From Sphingomonas colocasiae (GTDB taxonomy: Bacteria > Pseudomonadota > Alphaproteobacteria > Sphingomonadales > Sphingomonadaceae), in the NCBI RefSeq assembly GCF_019880585.1, contig NZ_JAINVV010000003.1, positions 124,001 to 188,000 on the forward strand: 64,000 nt of DNA, given 5' to 3'. Every line of letters starts with the position of its first letter. Within the stretch, counting starts at the first letter, position 1. Of the stretch, positions 51,554-61,395 are shown in pieces. Made by a program: the position numbers and the translations under genes. The notes under the pieces were generated by a model. It ran no database searches and was not told the DNA's origin. It saw nothing but the letters and a program-made list of their open reading frames with translations.

Positions 51554-54346
51554 CTAGAAAAAGAGCTTCCGGATGCTCAGCATGACGCTGCGGCCAACCG
51601 GATCGAGATAGGCGGGCTGATAGCGCAGCGGCGTCGCGCCCGTCGCATCGGTGACCGAGCGGCGGCTGTTGAAGAGATTGTTCACCGACAGCGTCACCTG
51701 GGTGCCCCGCAGGAAGGGATGCGCCGTCACCAGCTTGGGCATCTGGCCGAGATTGGCGAACAGGCGCAGATTGGCGGTCGCGAGATCGCCGAATTCCAGG
51801 CGCGAGGTGCCGCCCAGCGCACCATCGACATGCGTGCCGCTTTCCCAGTTGAGGCTGAGCCGTGCGCCGAGCCCGTTATTGGTATAGCCGGCGCGCGCCT
51901 CGATCTCGTGACGCGGCTGTCCGCCCGAAGATCCCACCGCATCGCCGTCGAGCAGATCGAGCTTGGGCACGCCCGGCGCGATCAGGATCGATTCTGTCAG
52001 ATGCCAGGTGTGATAAAGGCCGAGCTGGATGCGGCCACCGCCGCCCTGCCCGCCGCGACCGCCGCCGAAGCGCATCCGGCCGAAACCACCGCCCGGTCCG
52101 CCGCCGGCACGCTGGCCGCCTTCGCCCGGCGTACCTTCGGGACGCGGGCCACTTTCACCGGGCGTGCCGCCTTCCTCGCGCCGGCGATTGCCGAACAGCG
52201 CGCGCAACTCCTCGGGCCGGTCCTCCGGCTTCGCGCCGGCCGCGCGCCAGGCCTCGATCTTCTTCTGGATCGCCGATTTGACGGGAATCGACAGATCGAA
52301 GCCCCAGCGCAGTCTTTCGCTGTGCGAACGCAGGAAATTGATCGGCCGCGAATCGATCTGGATCAGCGCGCCATCGGCGTCGCGCATGAAGCGTTGCGAG
52401 AAGGCATCTTCGATCGCCGGCGTCGGTGACGGGAAGGCGGAGATCGGATTGCTCGTGCGGCTGTTGAGGTAATTGGCGGTCAGGGTCAGGTTGAGCTTCT
52501 CGAACGGCTTGACCGTCGCGTTGATGCGGAACTGATCGCGCACGCCTTCGCGCAGCAGCGCATTGCCGCCCGAAATCTGGGTCACGAACACCGTCTCGCC
52601 GCGTGCATAATCGAACACCGGCACATTGGGCGTCACCACCTGCGGGTTGTTGATCTGCTGCCCCGTCGGCGCCGCGCGATCCTGGCTGGCGGAGACGAGC
52701 AGGCGGACCTGTTCGATCGGCGTCCAGCGCGCGCCATAACCGAGCGTCGACAGTGTGCCGAAGTCCGAAAGCTCCTGAACGCCGGCGTTCATATTGACCG
52801 AGATGTCGCCGAGCACGCCCAGAACGTCGCGGCTGCGATTGGTCAGCGGCACATCGACGCTGATCTGACCGCTCGCAATCTCGCGCGAATAGTCCAGCGC
52901 ATAGGGCGTGCCCGATCGGATCGAGCGGCTGTTGAAGCCATTGGCCGAAGCGCCCGCCTTGATCGACGTTGTGACCGTGCCTGCGGGCAGATCGAACAGC
53001 GATCCGCTGACGAGCAGATCACCGCTGAGCGCGCGATACCTGGATTGCGCGGTGTCGGTCAGCCGGTTGGCCAGGAGATTGGCGGGCAAGGCGCCAAAGG
53101 GATTGAGTGCCGGATCACCCGCATCGAGCAGCGACTGGATGCCTGTGGTGGAGATGCCGCGATCGGTGCGCGTGCGCGTGTCCGAGATATCGCCGGCACC
53201 GGTGAACGACCATTGCCAGCCCTTGGCGATCCGGCCGTTCAAGGTCAGGCCGACATGGCCGGTGGTGCCGCGCACGCGCTGCGCCAGCGCGCCATCCTGA
53301 TCGAGATAGCGCAACAGTCGCGTATCGCCGGCAAAAGGCGAAAAGGGATTGGCGCCCGGCAGCGTCACCGCCAGCGAAGGCAAGCCCTGAAGCGAGCGGC
53401 TGTCGCTCAGTTCCAGCCGGCCGTTGAGCGATGCGGAAACGCCGCCCAATGCCCGCGCATAGGTCGCATTCGCCGCGAAATTCTCGGTCTCCGGGCTGAG
53501 CGTGCGATAGCGGCCGAGATCGTCGACATCGGCGATGCCCGCGCCCGCGACGAAATCGGCGAGCGACGGCGCCGCCGTGGCCGCGCTGCCCGGCACGGTG
53601 GCTGTCGTGACGGTCTGGCCGGCCAGCGCCGACAGCGCGGGATCGATCTCGCCCCCGGCAAGCGCGGAGGTGATCGTGCCGGCAAGCGAATAGGGGCGCC
53701 CCGGCGCGGTCGGAATGATGTCTCGCTGGCTTTCGAGCAGGTCCGCCGCGCGCGAATATTTGAGATCGACGGTGAAGCGATCGTCGCCACGGATCCGGAG
53801 GAGCCCCGTGTTGACGCTGCCATTCTCCCGCCCGCCATCGGTCGATACGCCGCCGCGCACTTCACCCGTCATCGCACGGAAGCGCTGGCGCAGGACGATG
53901 TTCACCACCTTCTGGTTGGGCGAATAGCCATAGCTCAGCGAAACCTGTTCGGGCAGGATCTCGACGCGGGCGATCGCTTCGGTCGGCAGATCCTGGATTT
54001 CCGAAAAGCCGGAGATGCGCTTGCCGTTGAGCAGCACGACGGGCTCGCCCCCGGCGGCATTGGTCTGCGGCGCCAGTTCGGTGATCAGTTCGGAGACCGA
54101 GGTCACGCCATAGGCGCGGATATCGGCGGGGCTCAGCCGCTGTTCGGGCTCGATCGTGCCGATGACGGATCCGCGTGGCCGCACGCCCGAAACCACGATC
54201 TCCTCGTCCGACATGTCGTCGGTGCTTTCGGCCTGCGCCGGCGTAGCGGCAGGCGCGCGCTGGGGATCGGCCCCCTGCGCCATCAAGGCGCCGGGGGCGG
54301 CGCCCAGCAGGAGGGAAAGGAACGCGACGGATTTACGCTTGATCAC
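51554..54346 (-). CDS. TonB-dependent receptor with Gly-rich insert
   Basis: 930 aa. The signal peptide is about 1-23 (SLLLGAAPGALMAQG). The TonB-box area is DEEIVVSGVRPRG near 46-58. The plug has SVSELITELAPQTNAAGGEPVVLLNGKRISGFSEIQDLPTEAIARVEILP. The barrel ends in LSIRKLFF. Residues ~715-772 are a Gly/Arg/Glu-rich low-complexity stretch (GGGPGGGFGRMRFGGGRGGQGG), probably a long surface loop. It is immediately upstream of nagK on the same strand. Amino-sugar or muropeptide uptake is therefore plausible but not shown. Confidence 0.9.
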   Translation of the reverse strand: MIKRKSVAFLSLLLGAAPGALMAQGADPQRAPAATPAQAESTDDMSDEEIVVSGVRPRGSVIGTIEPEQRLSPADIRAYGVTSVSELITELAPQTNAAGGEPVVLLNGKRISGFSEIQDLPTEAIARVEILPEQVSLSYGYSPNQKVVNIVLRQRFRAMTGEVRGGVSTDGGRENGSVNTGLLRIRGDDRFTVDLKYSRAADLLESQRDIIPTAPGRPYSLAGTITSALAGGEIDPALSALAGQTVTTATVPGSAATAAPSLADFVAGAGIADVDDLGRYRTLSPETENFAANATYARALGGVSASLNGRLELSDSRSLQGLPSLAVTLPGANPFSPFAGDTRLLRYLDQDGALAQRVRGTTGHVGLTLNGRIAKGWQWSFTGAGDISDTRTRTDRGISTTGIQSLLDAGDPALNPFGALPANLLANRLTDTAQSRYRALSGDLLVSGSLFDLPAGTVTTSIKAGASANGFNSRSIRSGTPYALDYSREIASGQISVDVPLTNRSRDVLGVLGDISVNMNAGVQELSDFGTLSTLGYGARWTPIEQVRLLVSASQDRAAPTGQQINNPQVVTPNVPVFDYARGETVFVTQISGGNALLREGVRDQFRINATVKPFEKLNLTLTANYLNSRTSNPISAFPSPTPAIEDAFSQRFMRDADGALIQIDSRPINFLRSHSERLRWGFDLSIPVKSAIQKKIEAWRAAGAKPEDRPEELRALFGNRRREEGGTPGESGPRPEGTPGEGGQRAGGGPGGGFGRMRFGGGRGGQGGGGRIQLGLYHTWHLTESILIAPGVPKLDLLDGDAVGSSGGQPRHEIEARAGYTNNGLGARLSLNWESGTHVDGALGGTSRLEFGDLATANLRLFANLGQMPKLVTAHPFLRGTQVTLSVNNLFNSRRSVTDATGATPLRYQPAYLDPVGRSVMLSIRKLFF

Positions 54347-54444
54347 AACAGGCCCCTGAATGCTCTTCGGTTCATGCCGAACTAGGGGGCACCTGTCGTC
54401 AAATCATGGCAGGATTGGCGCGATATTGTCGCAAATTGTAACCG

Positions 54445-54463
54445 GCGCTCGTTCGCCGAGCGC
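54445..54463 (-). terminator. Hairpin just after the S9 peptidase gene
   Basis: GCGCTCG (54445-54451) and CGAGCGC (54457-54463) form a 7-bp stem with a 5-base loop immediately downstream of the S9 peptidase stop on the minus strand. No T-tract follows, so it may be a stability or partial-termination hairpin ahead of the next TonB receptor gene. The rest of the 119-base gap shows no gene. Confidence 0.4.
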
Positions 54464-54465
54464 GA

Positions 54466-56934
54466 TCATTTCACCGGCAGCGCGGCAGGCGGTCCCAGTG
54501 TCCTGTCGTACCAGTCGAAGATCCTGCGCCACATGTCGCGGATGTTCGCGGGCGAATTGTAGACATGATCCTCGCCATAATAGCGGACCATCACCGCATC
54601 CTTGTTCAGCCGGGTCAGCGCGGTGAAGAATTCCTCGGTCTGGGTCGTCGAGACATAATCGAGGTCGCCGGTCATCAGCATGATCGGCGTCCTGATCTTC
54701 TCGACATGCATCAGCGGGCTGTTGCGCAGATAGCGCTCGGGATCGGCCCAGGGCGGCGCACCCATCCCGCCCTGCCCAGTTTCCATCAGGCTGGTCGAAA
54801 ACAGATCGAGCCCGGCCTTCTCCGCCTTCAGCCGCAGATCGATGACGAACTGGCCATAGCTGCTGACCAGATCGTAGATGCCCGCCTGCGCCACCGCGGT
54901 CTTGAACCGGTCGGTCAGCCCGACAAGCGCACCGGTGGTGTAGCCGCCATAGCTCTGCCCCTGCACACCGAGGCGGCCGGGATCGACATAGCCCTGCGCG
55001 ACGGCCGCATCGACGGCGGCGAATATCTGTTCGGGCAGGCCCTTCAGCGGATCGCGCGGCACCTGATCGTAATCGACCGGAATCGAAGGGTAGAGGACAG
55101 CATAACCATGCGCGGCCAGGATATGATCGTTGAGCGCATGAACATCGTCGAGCGACCATTTGCTCCACGTTTCGCCGGAGAAGAACGAGCCCGGATAGAC
55201 ATTGACGATCGTGGCGACCGGCGTGCCCGGGCGATAGCCGGGCGGCAGCAGGATCCAGGAAGTGCGCGCATCGCCGCTCGGTCCCTTGTGATCGATGCGG
55301 ACCGGCGTGCCGCCCACCACTTGCCGCAGATGTTCGTTCAGTCGCGCCACCTCCCGGCGCGACCCGTCGGTGCCGACCACCGAGAGCAACGTCATGTTGC
55401 GGTCGCGTTCGATAAGGGCCGCGCGCCGGCCGGCCGGCGACGCCGCGACGAATTCCCCGCCCGGCAGCGACGCGGCGACGGTATCGATCCGGCCGGTCAT
55501 CAGGTCGATGAAGATCAGCCGCTCCGGCTTGCCGGCGCCACCGGCGGCGAGCCGCAGGGTGACACTGTCGCTCGGCTGGAGATTCTGTTCGGGCACCGGA
55601 CCGAACGGCCCGACCGGGCGCCAGGATTGCACCGGTTCGGCGAGCGTGGCGGTCAGATTGCGGCGCCCGCCCGTCGGGTCGATCGCCCAGGCCTCTCCAT
55701 CATGCAGGACGATCAGGGCCTCCCGGCCGATCCCGATCAGCGTCGGCGCGGCGCCTGCGAAAGCTGCGGTCAGATTGCGCGGTTTCCCCTGGCCGATCAG
55801 ATACCAGTCCGCCCGTCCTGGCTTGCCCGGCGGCGTTTCGGCGGGTTCGGCGAAGATCGCCAGTCGATCGCCGATCCACGCCGATTGTACATCGAGCGCA
55901 AAGCCCATCCGGCCGGCATGTGGCTTGAGCGCGCCGAGATCCACCATCGACGCCCGGCCGCTGCGACGATCGTAGATGCTGTAGCGGGCGGTGTCCCAGC
56001 CCCGGCCCTCGTCGCGCGCGACGAAGGACAGCAAGGGCGCGGAGGCCGACCAGTTCAACGAGGATGCAAGCACATCGCAGCCGGCGCAGGGCTCATCCGG
56101 CTTTTGCGCGGATCCCGCGCGTGGATCGAGGATCAGCAACCGGCGCTGGATGCCCCCCATATTCGCGCCATGCTCGATCCGCCGCGCCGGATCGATCGCC
56201 AGCCGCTCCTCGCGCAGCGCCGCGACGACCAAGCCGTCGGCGGATGCGTGCCAGGCCGAAAAGCGCCCGGACGCCAGCGGAGCCGTTCGCGCCGTGCCGG
56301 CATCGGCCAGGACGAGGCCGCCGGTGGCTTCAGGAAAGGCGGTGAAACGACCGCTGCCGATCACGCCGGCGGTCGGCGCGTCGCCGCGATTGCGCCGCGC
56401 CCAGAGCCCGGCAAATGCGGCAGCGGTTCCGCCGGCCGCCACTTCACCCGCCGGTTCGGCGGAGAATACGACGCCCTGTCCGATCCAGGGCAGCGACTGG
56501 ATCGGGCTATAGGTCGGCGAAAGATCGAATTCCCGCGCCGCTCCCCCGGCAAGCGGCACGATCCCCGCTCTGGCACCGGTACGCGAGGCATGCCGGAAGA
56601 CGAGGCGTCGGCCATCGGGGGAAAGCCCGCTGATCGTATAGCCGCCCGCCGGATCCTGTGGGAACAGCGGCGCGGATGCACCCGTCCCGTTCAGATCGAC
56701 GATCTGGATCTTCGACCGCAGTTCGCCGATCACGTCCTGCTGGCCGAAATCGGCCTGACGATCGAACGGTCCATAACGCTCGTAGATGAGCCGTTCGCCC
56801 GATGGGTCGAACCGGACACCGCCGATCGACTCCACCGCCAGCATGTCGTCGACATCATAGGGTTTGGCGGCATGCGCCGCGCCGAAGGCGCAGGACATGA
56901 GCAGCAACATGCCCGAACGCATGGCGTTGACCAT
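54466..56934 (-). CDS. S9 prolyl-oligopeptidase-family serine peptidase, exported
   Basis: 822 aa with a signal peptide (MLLLMSCAFGAAHAA). A beta-propeller-like N-terminal part (about 25-560) contains repeated YDVDDML..., FDPSGERLIYERYG and DLSPTYSPIQSLPWIG segments. The C-terminal alpha/beta hydrolase has the nucleophile in GVQGQSYGGYTTGALVGL near 665, the acid in MTGDLDYVSTTQTEEFF near 760, and the base in YYGEDHVYNSPANIRD near 790. These enzymes release dipeptides or cleave after Pro/Ala in peptides. It stands between two TonB receptors on one strand, downstream of a sigma/FecR system, so it probably processes peptides taken up by them. Confidence 0.92.
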   Translation of the reverse strand: MVNAMRSGMLLLMSCAFGAAHAAKPYDVDDMLAVESIGGVRFDPSGERLIYERYGPFDRQADFGQQDVIGELRSKIQIVDLNGTGASAPLFPQDPAGGYTISGLSPDGRRLVFRHASRTGARAGIVPLAGGAAREFDLSPTYSPIQSLPWIGQGVVFSAEPAGEVAAGGTAAAFAGLWARRNRGDAPTAGVIGSGRFTAFPEATGGLVLADAGTARTAPLASGRFSAWHASADGLVVAALREERLAIDPARRIEHGANMGGIQRRLLILDPRAGSAQKPDEPCAGCDVLASSLNWSASAPLLSFVARDEGRGWDTARYSIYDRRSGRASMVDLGALKPHAGRMGFALDVQSAWIGDRLAIFAEPAETPPGKPGRADWYLIGQGKPRNLTAAFAGAAPTLIGIGREALIVLHDGEAWAIDPTGGRRNLTATLAEPVQSWRPVGPFGPVPEQNLQPSDSVTLRLAAGGAGKPERLIFIDLMTGRIDTVAASLPGGEFVAASPAGRRAALIERDRNMTLLSVVGTDGSRREVARLNEHLRQVVGGTPVRIDHKGPSGDARTSWILLPPGYRPGTPVATIVNVYPGSFFSGETWSKWSLDDVHALNDHILAAHGYAVLYPSIPVDYDQVPRDPLKGLPEQIFAAVDAAVAQGYVDPGRLGVQGQSYGGYTTGALVGLTDRFKTAVAQAGIYDLVSSYGQFVIDLRLKAEKAGLDLFSTSLMETGQGGMGAPPWADPERYLRNSPLMHVEKIRTPIMLMTGDLDYVSTTQTEEFFTALTRLNKDAVMVRYYGEDHVYNSPANIRDMWRRIFDWYDRTLGPPAALPVK

Positions 56935-56974
56935 CGGAAACCTCCCGAAAACCGTTCTTCGCGCTATGCGCGGT

Positions 56975-59587
56975 TCACCAATGCCTGGTCACCGACAGGC
57001 TGACGAAGCGGCCGATCGCCGAATAATTGGTCGAGTCATAGTTCACGACATAGTCGACGATCGGCGTCATCCGGGGCGGGCTCTTGTCGAACAGGTTCTG
57101 GATCGACAGGCCCAGTTCCACATCCGAGAGGATCGAGCGTCCGGGATCGGTGCGGTAGCGCAGATTGGCGTCGACCGTGGTGAAGGATCCCGTCGGCGCG
57201 GGCGGCGCCTGGGTATCGTCGGTGACGCTGCCGACATGATTGACGAAGCCCGCGAGCGTCAATCCGCCCCGGTTCCAGACCAGCCCCCCGCGTGCGCTGA
57301 ATTTCGGCGGGTTGAAGACGATGCCGACCGTCCGGAAAGCGGCTTCGCTCGCGCTGTTTTGCTGGCTGCCCTTCAGCCAGGTCGCCGATCCGCTGAGCCG
57401 CGCATGGCCTGCGCCGAGATCGAAGCCATAGGATGCCGTCAGATCGACGCCGCTGACCTTGGACCGCGCCGCATTGGTATAGAGATTGTGGAGCAGCGCG
57501 ACGACCTTGGTCGGATCATAATCCTCGCCGGCGCTGTTGTACGTGATGCCCGTTGCCGAGGCCGCGATCAGATCGCTCTGCGCCGCGGCCGACGGGCCAA
57601 GGGTGAGGAACTGGCGATAGGCTGGATCGATGAAGGCCCGTTCGGTGAAGGTGACGGGCTGGACGACGCGATCGCGGTAATCGACGTTGAAATAGCTCAA
57701 TTCCATCCGCAATCCGGGCAGCGCGCGCGGATGAACCGCCGCCGTCGCGGACCAGGTCTCGGCGCGCTCGGGCTTGAGATCGCGGTTGCCGCCATAGGAC
57801 ATCAGCACCGTCGATCCCGCCGGATAATTCACGCCCGCGAATTCGTCGATCGACATCAGGTAGACGATCGATTCCGAATATTGCTGGAGCAATGTCGGCG
57901 CCTTGAACGATCTCCCCCACGACGCGCGCAGGCTCAGATCGGGAATCGGTTCGTAGATCAGCCCGAGCTTGGGCGTGGTGATGCTGCCGGTTTCGCCATA
58001 ATCCTCGTAACGCAGCGCGGCGGTCGCGGTCAGCCGGTTGATCCCGGATATGCCCTGGTCGGGGCCGATCAACGGCATCGAAAGCTCGCCGAACGCATAG
58101 CGGCTGCTGCGCCGGCCGCTTTCGCGCGTCAGCCTTGTGTAGGAGATATAGTCGAAATCGCTGCGCCGATATCCGGCGCCCACGGCAACGCGCAGGTCGC
58201 CGCCCGGCAGGTGGAACAGCGGCCCTTCCGCATCGACCTCGACCGCATAGCTTTCGTTGCAATAGCAACCCCGGGACTGGAGTTGCAGATCGATCGCGTA
58301 GATCGAATAGCTCGCGTCGAACTCGGTCTTGTCGCGGCTGTAATTGCCGCCGAGCGTGACCGACCAGTCGCCGGGCAGGCGCGCCTTCAGGCTGGGCGAG
58401 ACCGCATAGATGGTGGATTCCACCGCCTGGCGGACGAACTGTGCGGGCTGGGAGGACAGGCCGGTCGTCGATGCACGATGGGTGTAGAGTCCGTCGACGC
58501 TGAACTCGAGGAAATCGGCGATGTCCTGATGCAGGTTCACGATCGCGCTATGCTGCCGGCGCGAGGGATAGATCAGGTTCGGATCCGGCATATAGCCGGT
58601 ATAGCTGCGCTGATCCGCGAAGATCGCCCTGGTATCGGTATATTCATAGCCGGCGATCAGGCCGCCGCTCGCCCAGGTCGTGCCCGCCGTCGCGCCCAGT
58701 TGATATTGCTCGCCGCCGCCATCGGTCGGCAGACCGAAGCGCGCCGTCGCATCGACGCCGTCGAAATCGCGCCGCAGGATGATGTTGGCAACGCCTGCCA
58801 CGGCATCCGATCCGTAGATCGCCGATGCGCCGTCCGCGACGATCTCGATCCGGTCGAGCGCCCCCACCGGGATCACCGAGACGTCGACCGCCTGGACGAA
58901 GCCGTTATACGACATGCGGCGTCCGTTGAGCAAAGTCAGCGTCGCATCCGGCCCCAGGCCGCGCAGGTTGAGCGCCGATCCCGACGAGATATTCTGGTTG
59001 TTGATGCCGCCGGCACCCAGGCCGATGCCGGGATTCTGCCCGCCCGAGAAATTCTGCGGAATGCTGCGGATTACCTGGCCAAGCTCGGTGAAGCCGGCAT
59101 CGCGCACCTGTTCGCGCGTGAACTGGATCACCGGAGAAGGCGTCGCCGCCCCACGGATGCGCGTGCCGGTCACGGTGATTTCCGCACCTTCCTCCTGTTC
59201 GGGGAGCGCGGCCTGTTCATCGCCTGCGCGCCCCGCCACCGCGTTTCCCGCCGACGCCGCGCTCCGGACGATCGTCCATGTCCGTGCCCCGGTCTTCTGC
59301 GCCGACAGGCCGGTGCCCGCGAGCAGCCTTTGCAGCGCCTGCTCGATCGTCATGTCGCCGGTGACCGCATTGGTCCGCACGCCGCGCGCGATACGGCCGG
59401 GCAGCAGGATCTGCGCTTCCGCCTGACGCGCCAGCGCCGAAACCGCCTCGATCGCGGGCTGCGCCGGCACGTCGAAGGGGCGCGATTGCGCCATGGCCGG
59501 CGCCGCACAGGACAGCGCGATGCTCGCGGCGGCCGCCAGCCATGCGCGGCGCACCACATGCGCCCCCGATTTCCGTGCGATCGTCAT
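56975..59587 (-). CDS. STN-domain TonB-dependent transducer
   Basis: 870 aa. The signal peptide ends near PAMAQS (34). The secretin/TonB N-terminal (STN) domain covers about 35-108 (RPFDVPAQPAIEAVSALARQAE, then GDMTIEQALQRLLAGTGLSA), which signals to a FecR-type anti-sigma factor. The TonB-box region is AEITVTGTRIRG near 134-145. The plug has NLRGLGPDATLTLLNGRRMSYNG and IEIVADGASAIYGSDAVAGVANIILRRD. The barrel ends in LSVTRHW. The gene is downstream of fecR and sigma genes and upstream of the S9 peptidase. The ligand is likely a peptide or peptide-linked compound. Confidence 0.93.
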   Translation of the reverse strand: MTIARKSGAHVVRRAWLAAAASIALSCAAPAMAQSRPFDVPAQPAIEAVSALARQAEAQILLPGRIARGVRTNAVTGDMTIEQALQRLLAGTGLSAQKTGARTWTIVRSAASAGNAVAGRAGDEQAALPEQEEGAEITVTGTRIRGAATPSPVIQFTREQVRDAGFTELGQVIRSIPQNFSGGQNPGIGLGAGGINNQNISSGSALNLRGLGPDATLTLLNGRRMSYNGFVQAVDVSVIPVGALDRIEIVADGASAIYGSDAVAGVANIILRRDFDGVDATARFGLPTDGGGEQYQLGATAGTTWASGGLIAGYEYTDTRAIFADQRSYTGYMPDPNLIYPSRRQHSAIVNLHQDIADFLEFSVDGLYTHRASTTGLSSQPAQFVRQAVESTIYAVSPSLKARLPGDWSVTLGGNYSRDKTEFDASYSIYAIDLQLQSRGCYCNESYAVEVDAEGPLFHLPGGDLRVAVGAGYRRSDFDYISYTRLTRESGRRSSRYAFGELSMPLIGPDQGISGINRLTATAALRYEDYGETGSITTPKLGLIYEPIPDLSLRASWGRSFKAPTLLQQYSESIVYLMSIDEFAGVNYPAGSTVLMSYGGNRDLKPERAETWSATAAVHPRALPGLRMELSYFNVDYRDRVVQPVTFTERAFIDPAYRQFLTLGPSAAAQSDLIAASATGITYNSAGEDYDPTKVVALLHNLYTNAARSKVSGVDLTASYGFDLGAGHARLSGSATWLKGSQQNSASEAAFRTVGIVFNPPKFSARGGLVWNRGGLTLAGFVNHVGSVTDDTQAPPAPTGSFTTVDANLRYRTDPGRSILSDVELGLSIQNLFDKSPPRMTPIVDYVVNYDSTNYSAIGRFVSLSVTRHW

Positions 59588-59690
59588 CCCTGCTTTCCCC
59601 CTGTCTTGCCCTTGCGGCCTTGCCGCTTCCGGGGCCTAGACAGTCGAGCGACGGTTTTCCGGGGACCGGCCGTCATTTTTCTGCAATCTT

Positions 59691-60671
59691 CTATCCGCCG
59701 ATCCGGATCTCGTTCCCCTCCACCTTCACGGGCACATCGAAACCGCGATGCAGCGCGTCGGCGAAACCCTGCGGATCGTCGACGCGGAATACGCCGTAAA
59801 GCGGTTCATTGGCGAGCGCCCTGTCGGTCAACACCAGCTTCACACCATTATAGCGATTGAACTCGGCAAGGGCATGCGCGAGGCTCTCTCCCGCCAGGTC
59901 GATCTGCCCGGCGCGCCAGGCGAGCGCGCGCGTCACCTCGGCGGGGGCGTCGGCCCGGCCGGTCACGGCCGCGTTATCCGCGACAAAGGCGCGCTGCCCC
60001 GCCGTCAGCCGGATCGCCTGCCCCTCCGCACCGTCGGCCCAGGCCTCCACCACACCTTCGGTCACCAGGATCTCGGCCCCGCCCACGCTGCCCTTGCCAT
60101 CCTCGCGCCGGCGCACGGCAAAGGCGGTGCCGACCGCGCGGACCCGGATCCGCCCCGCCTCGGCGATGAAGGGGCGCGCCTTGTCATGCGCGACCTGGAA
60201 CCAGGCCTCACCTTCATTCAGTCGAACGATCCGCCGTTCCGCCTCGAGCGCGACCGAAAGCCGGCTGTCGCTGTTGATCGTCGCGACCGAGCCATCGGCA
60301 AGCGGCACGCGGCGGATTTCCCCGATCGCGGTATCATAGTCCTCGCCACGCCCGATCAGCAGCACGCCCCCCGCGACCGATGCCGCAAGCGCAGCCGCAC
60401 CACCCGAAACGATCAGGCGGCGCCGGCTGAACATGCCGGAGGCTATCGGCGCGGGCGCCCCGCCATCCTCGCGCTCCAGCACCGGAAAATCGCCGACCAG
60501 CAGGTTCCACGCGGCTTCCGCCTGCAGCAATGCCCCGCGCCGTCGCGTATCGCCCGCCAGCCAGTGCTCGAGTTCGGCCTGCAGCTCTGGCGTGCGGCCA
60601 TGGCGATCGATACGGGCGAGCCAATCGGCCGCCTCGTCCTCGATCGCTTCCGCGCTTTGCCGTGTCGTCAT
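59691..60671 (-). CDS. FecR-family anti-sigma regulator
   Basis: 326 aa single-pass inner-membrane protein. The cytoplasmic anti-sigma domain (about 1-75) has AADWLARIDRHGRTPELQAELEHWLAGDTRRRGALLQAEAAW, typical of FecR. The transmembrane segment is near 86-106 (LIVSGGAAALAASVAGGVLLIG). The periplasmic FecR domain shows RRVPLADGSVATINSDSRLSV and VRAVGTAFAVRR. A C-terminal STN-like part shows LAHALAEFNRYNGVKLVL, DPQGFADAL, and contacts the receptor's STN domain. It starts four bases after the sigma factor stop. Confidence 0.93.
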   Translation of the reverse strand: MTTRQSAEAIEDEAADWLARIDRHGRTPELQAELEHWLAGDTRRRGALLQAEAAWNLLVGDFPVLEREDGGAPAPIASGMFSRRRLIVSGGAAALAASVAGGVLLIGRGEDYDTAIGEIRRVPLADGSVATINSDSRLSVALEAERRIVRLNEGEAWFQVAHDKARPFIAEAGRIRVRAVGTAFAVRRREDGKGSVGGAEILVTEGVVEAWADGAEGQAIRLTAGQRAFVADNAAVTGRADAPAEVTRALAWRAGQIDLAGESLAHALAEFNRYNGVKLVLTDRALANEPLYGVFRVDDPQGFADALHRGFDVPVKVEGNEIRIGG

Positions 60672-60675
60672 CGCT

Positions 60676-61242
60676 TCACCTCACCGCGCCCGCACGCGAA
60701 AAATCCGCCATATCGCCGCCACGGGCGCGCAATGCCTTCACCACCAGTTTCAATCCCCGCGCCACTTCATATTCGACGACATTCTCGTTCACCCCCAGCC
60801 GTTCCGCTATCTCCCGCTGCGAAAGCCCTTCGATCCTCCGCAGTTCGAACACCCGGCGGCAGCGTTCGGGCAGATCGGCGATGCAGGCGCGCACGCGCTC
60901 CAGATCGCGTCGCGCGCCCGTCACGCGTTCGGGCGACGGCGCGTTGTCGGCCAGGCCCAGCTCGTCGAGCTCCGCCACGGTCTCGATCCGCACCAGCCGC
61001 GCGCGGCGGATATGGTTGAGCAGCAGGTTGCGGACGGTCTGGAAGAAGAATGCGTCGGGGCGCGCGATCTGCTCGAACGCCTCGACATTGGAGAGGCGGC
61101 AATAAGCCTCCTGGATCAGGTCGTCGCTGTCGGACTGGCTGACCAGCGACCGCGCCAGCCAGGCGCGCACGAGATGCTCGCAGGGCAGCACGGTGCGTGT
61201 CACCCATTCCGCGATCCGTGCCTGCCGGTCCCGATCCTCCAT
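60676..61242 (-). CDS. ECF RNA polymerase sigma factor (FecI-like)
   Basis: 188 aa. Sigma region 2 reads SDSDDLIQEAYCRLSNVEAFEQIARPDAFFFQTVRNLLLNHIRR, and region 4 reads CIADLPERCRRVFELRRIEGLSQREIAERLGVNENVVEYEVARGLKL. It is followed directly by the FecR-type gene and the STN receptor, the standard cell-surface signalling trio. I chose the ATG at 61242 (MEDRDRQAR). An in-frame ATG at 61290 would add 16 residues with no conserved character. Confidence 0.92.
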   Translation of the reverse strand: MEDRDRQARIAEWVTRTVLPCEHLVRAWLARSLVSQSDSDDLIQEAYCRLSNVEAFEQIARPDAFFFQTVRNLLLNHIRRARLVRIETVAELDELGLADNAPSPERVTGARRDLERVRACIADLPERCRRVFELRRIEGLSQREIAERLGVNENVVEYEVARGLKLVVKALRARGGDMADFSRAGAVR

Positions 61243-61395
61243 GCCTGCCCTTCGCCACCGCGCATTTCCCGGCCGATCCAGCATAGACACATGGCCGGAG
61301 TTTTTCCGGAGAGATGCGCGAAATATTTTCGACGAGCCTGTGTGCCATGCGGCATCGCGCCTTGCACAGACCAGTCCGGCGGCTAGTTTCAGCCG

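Noticed and set aside
54565-59860. Long plus-strand open frames of 812 and 998 codons
   Set aside because: Both lie opposite the S9 peptidase and STN receptor, which have full catalytic or structural motifs. No ribosome site or domain supports the plus-strand frames.
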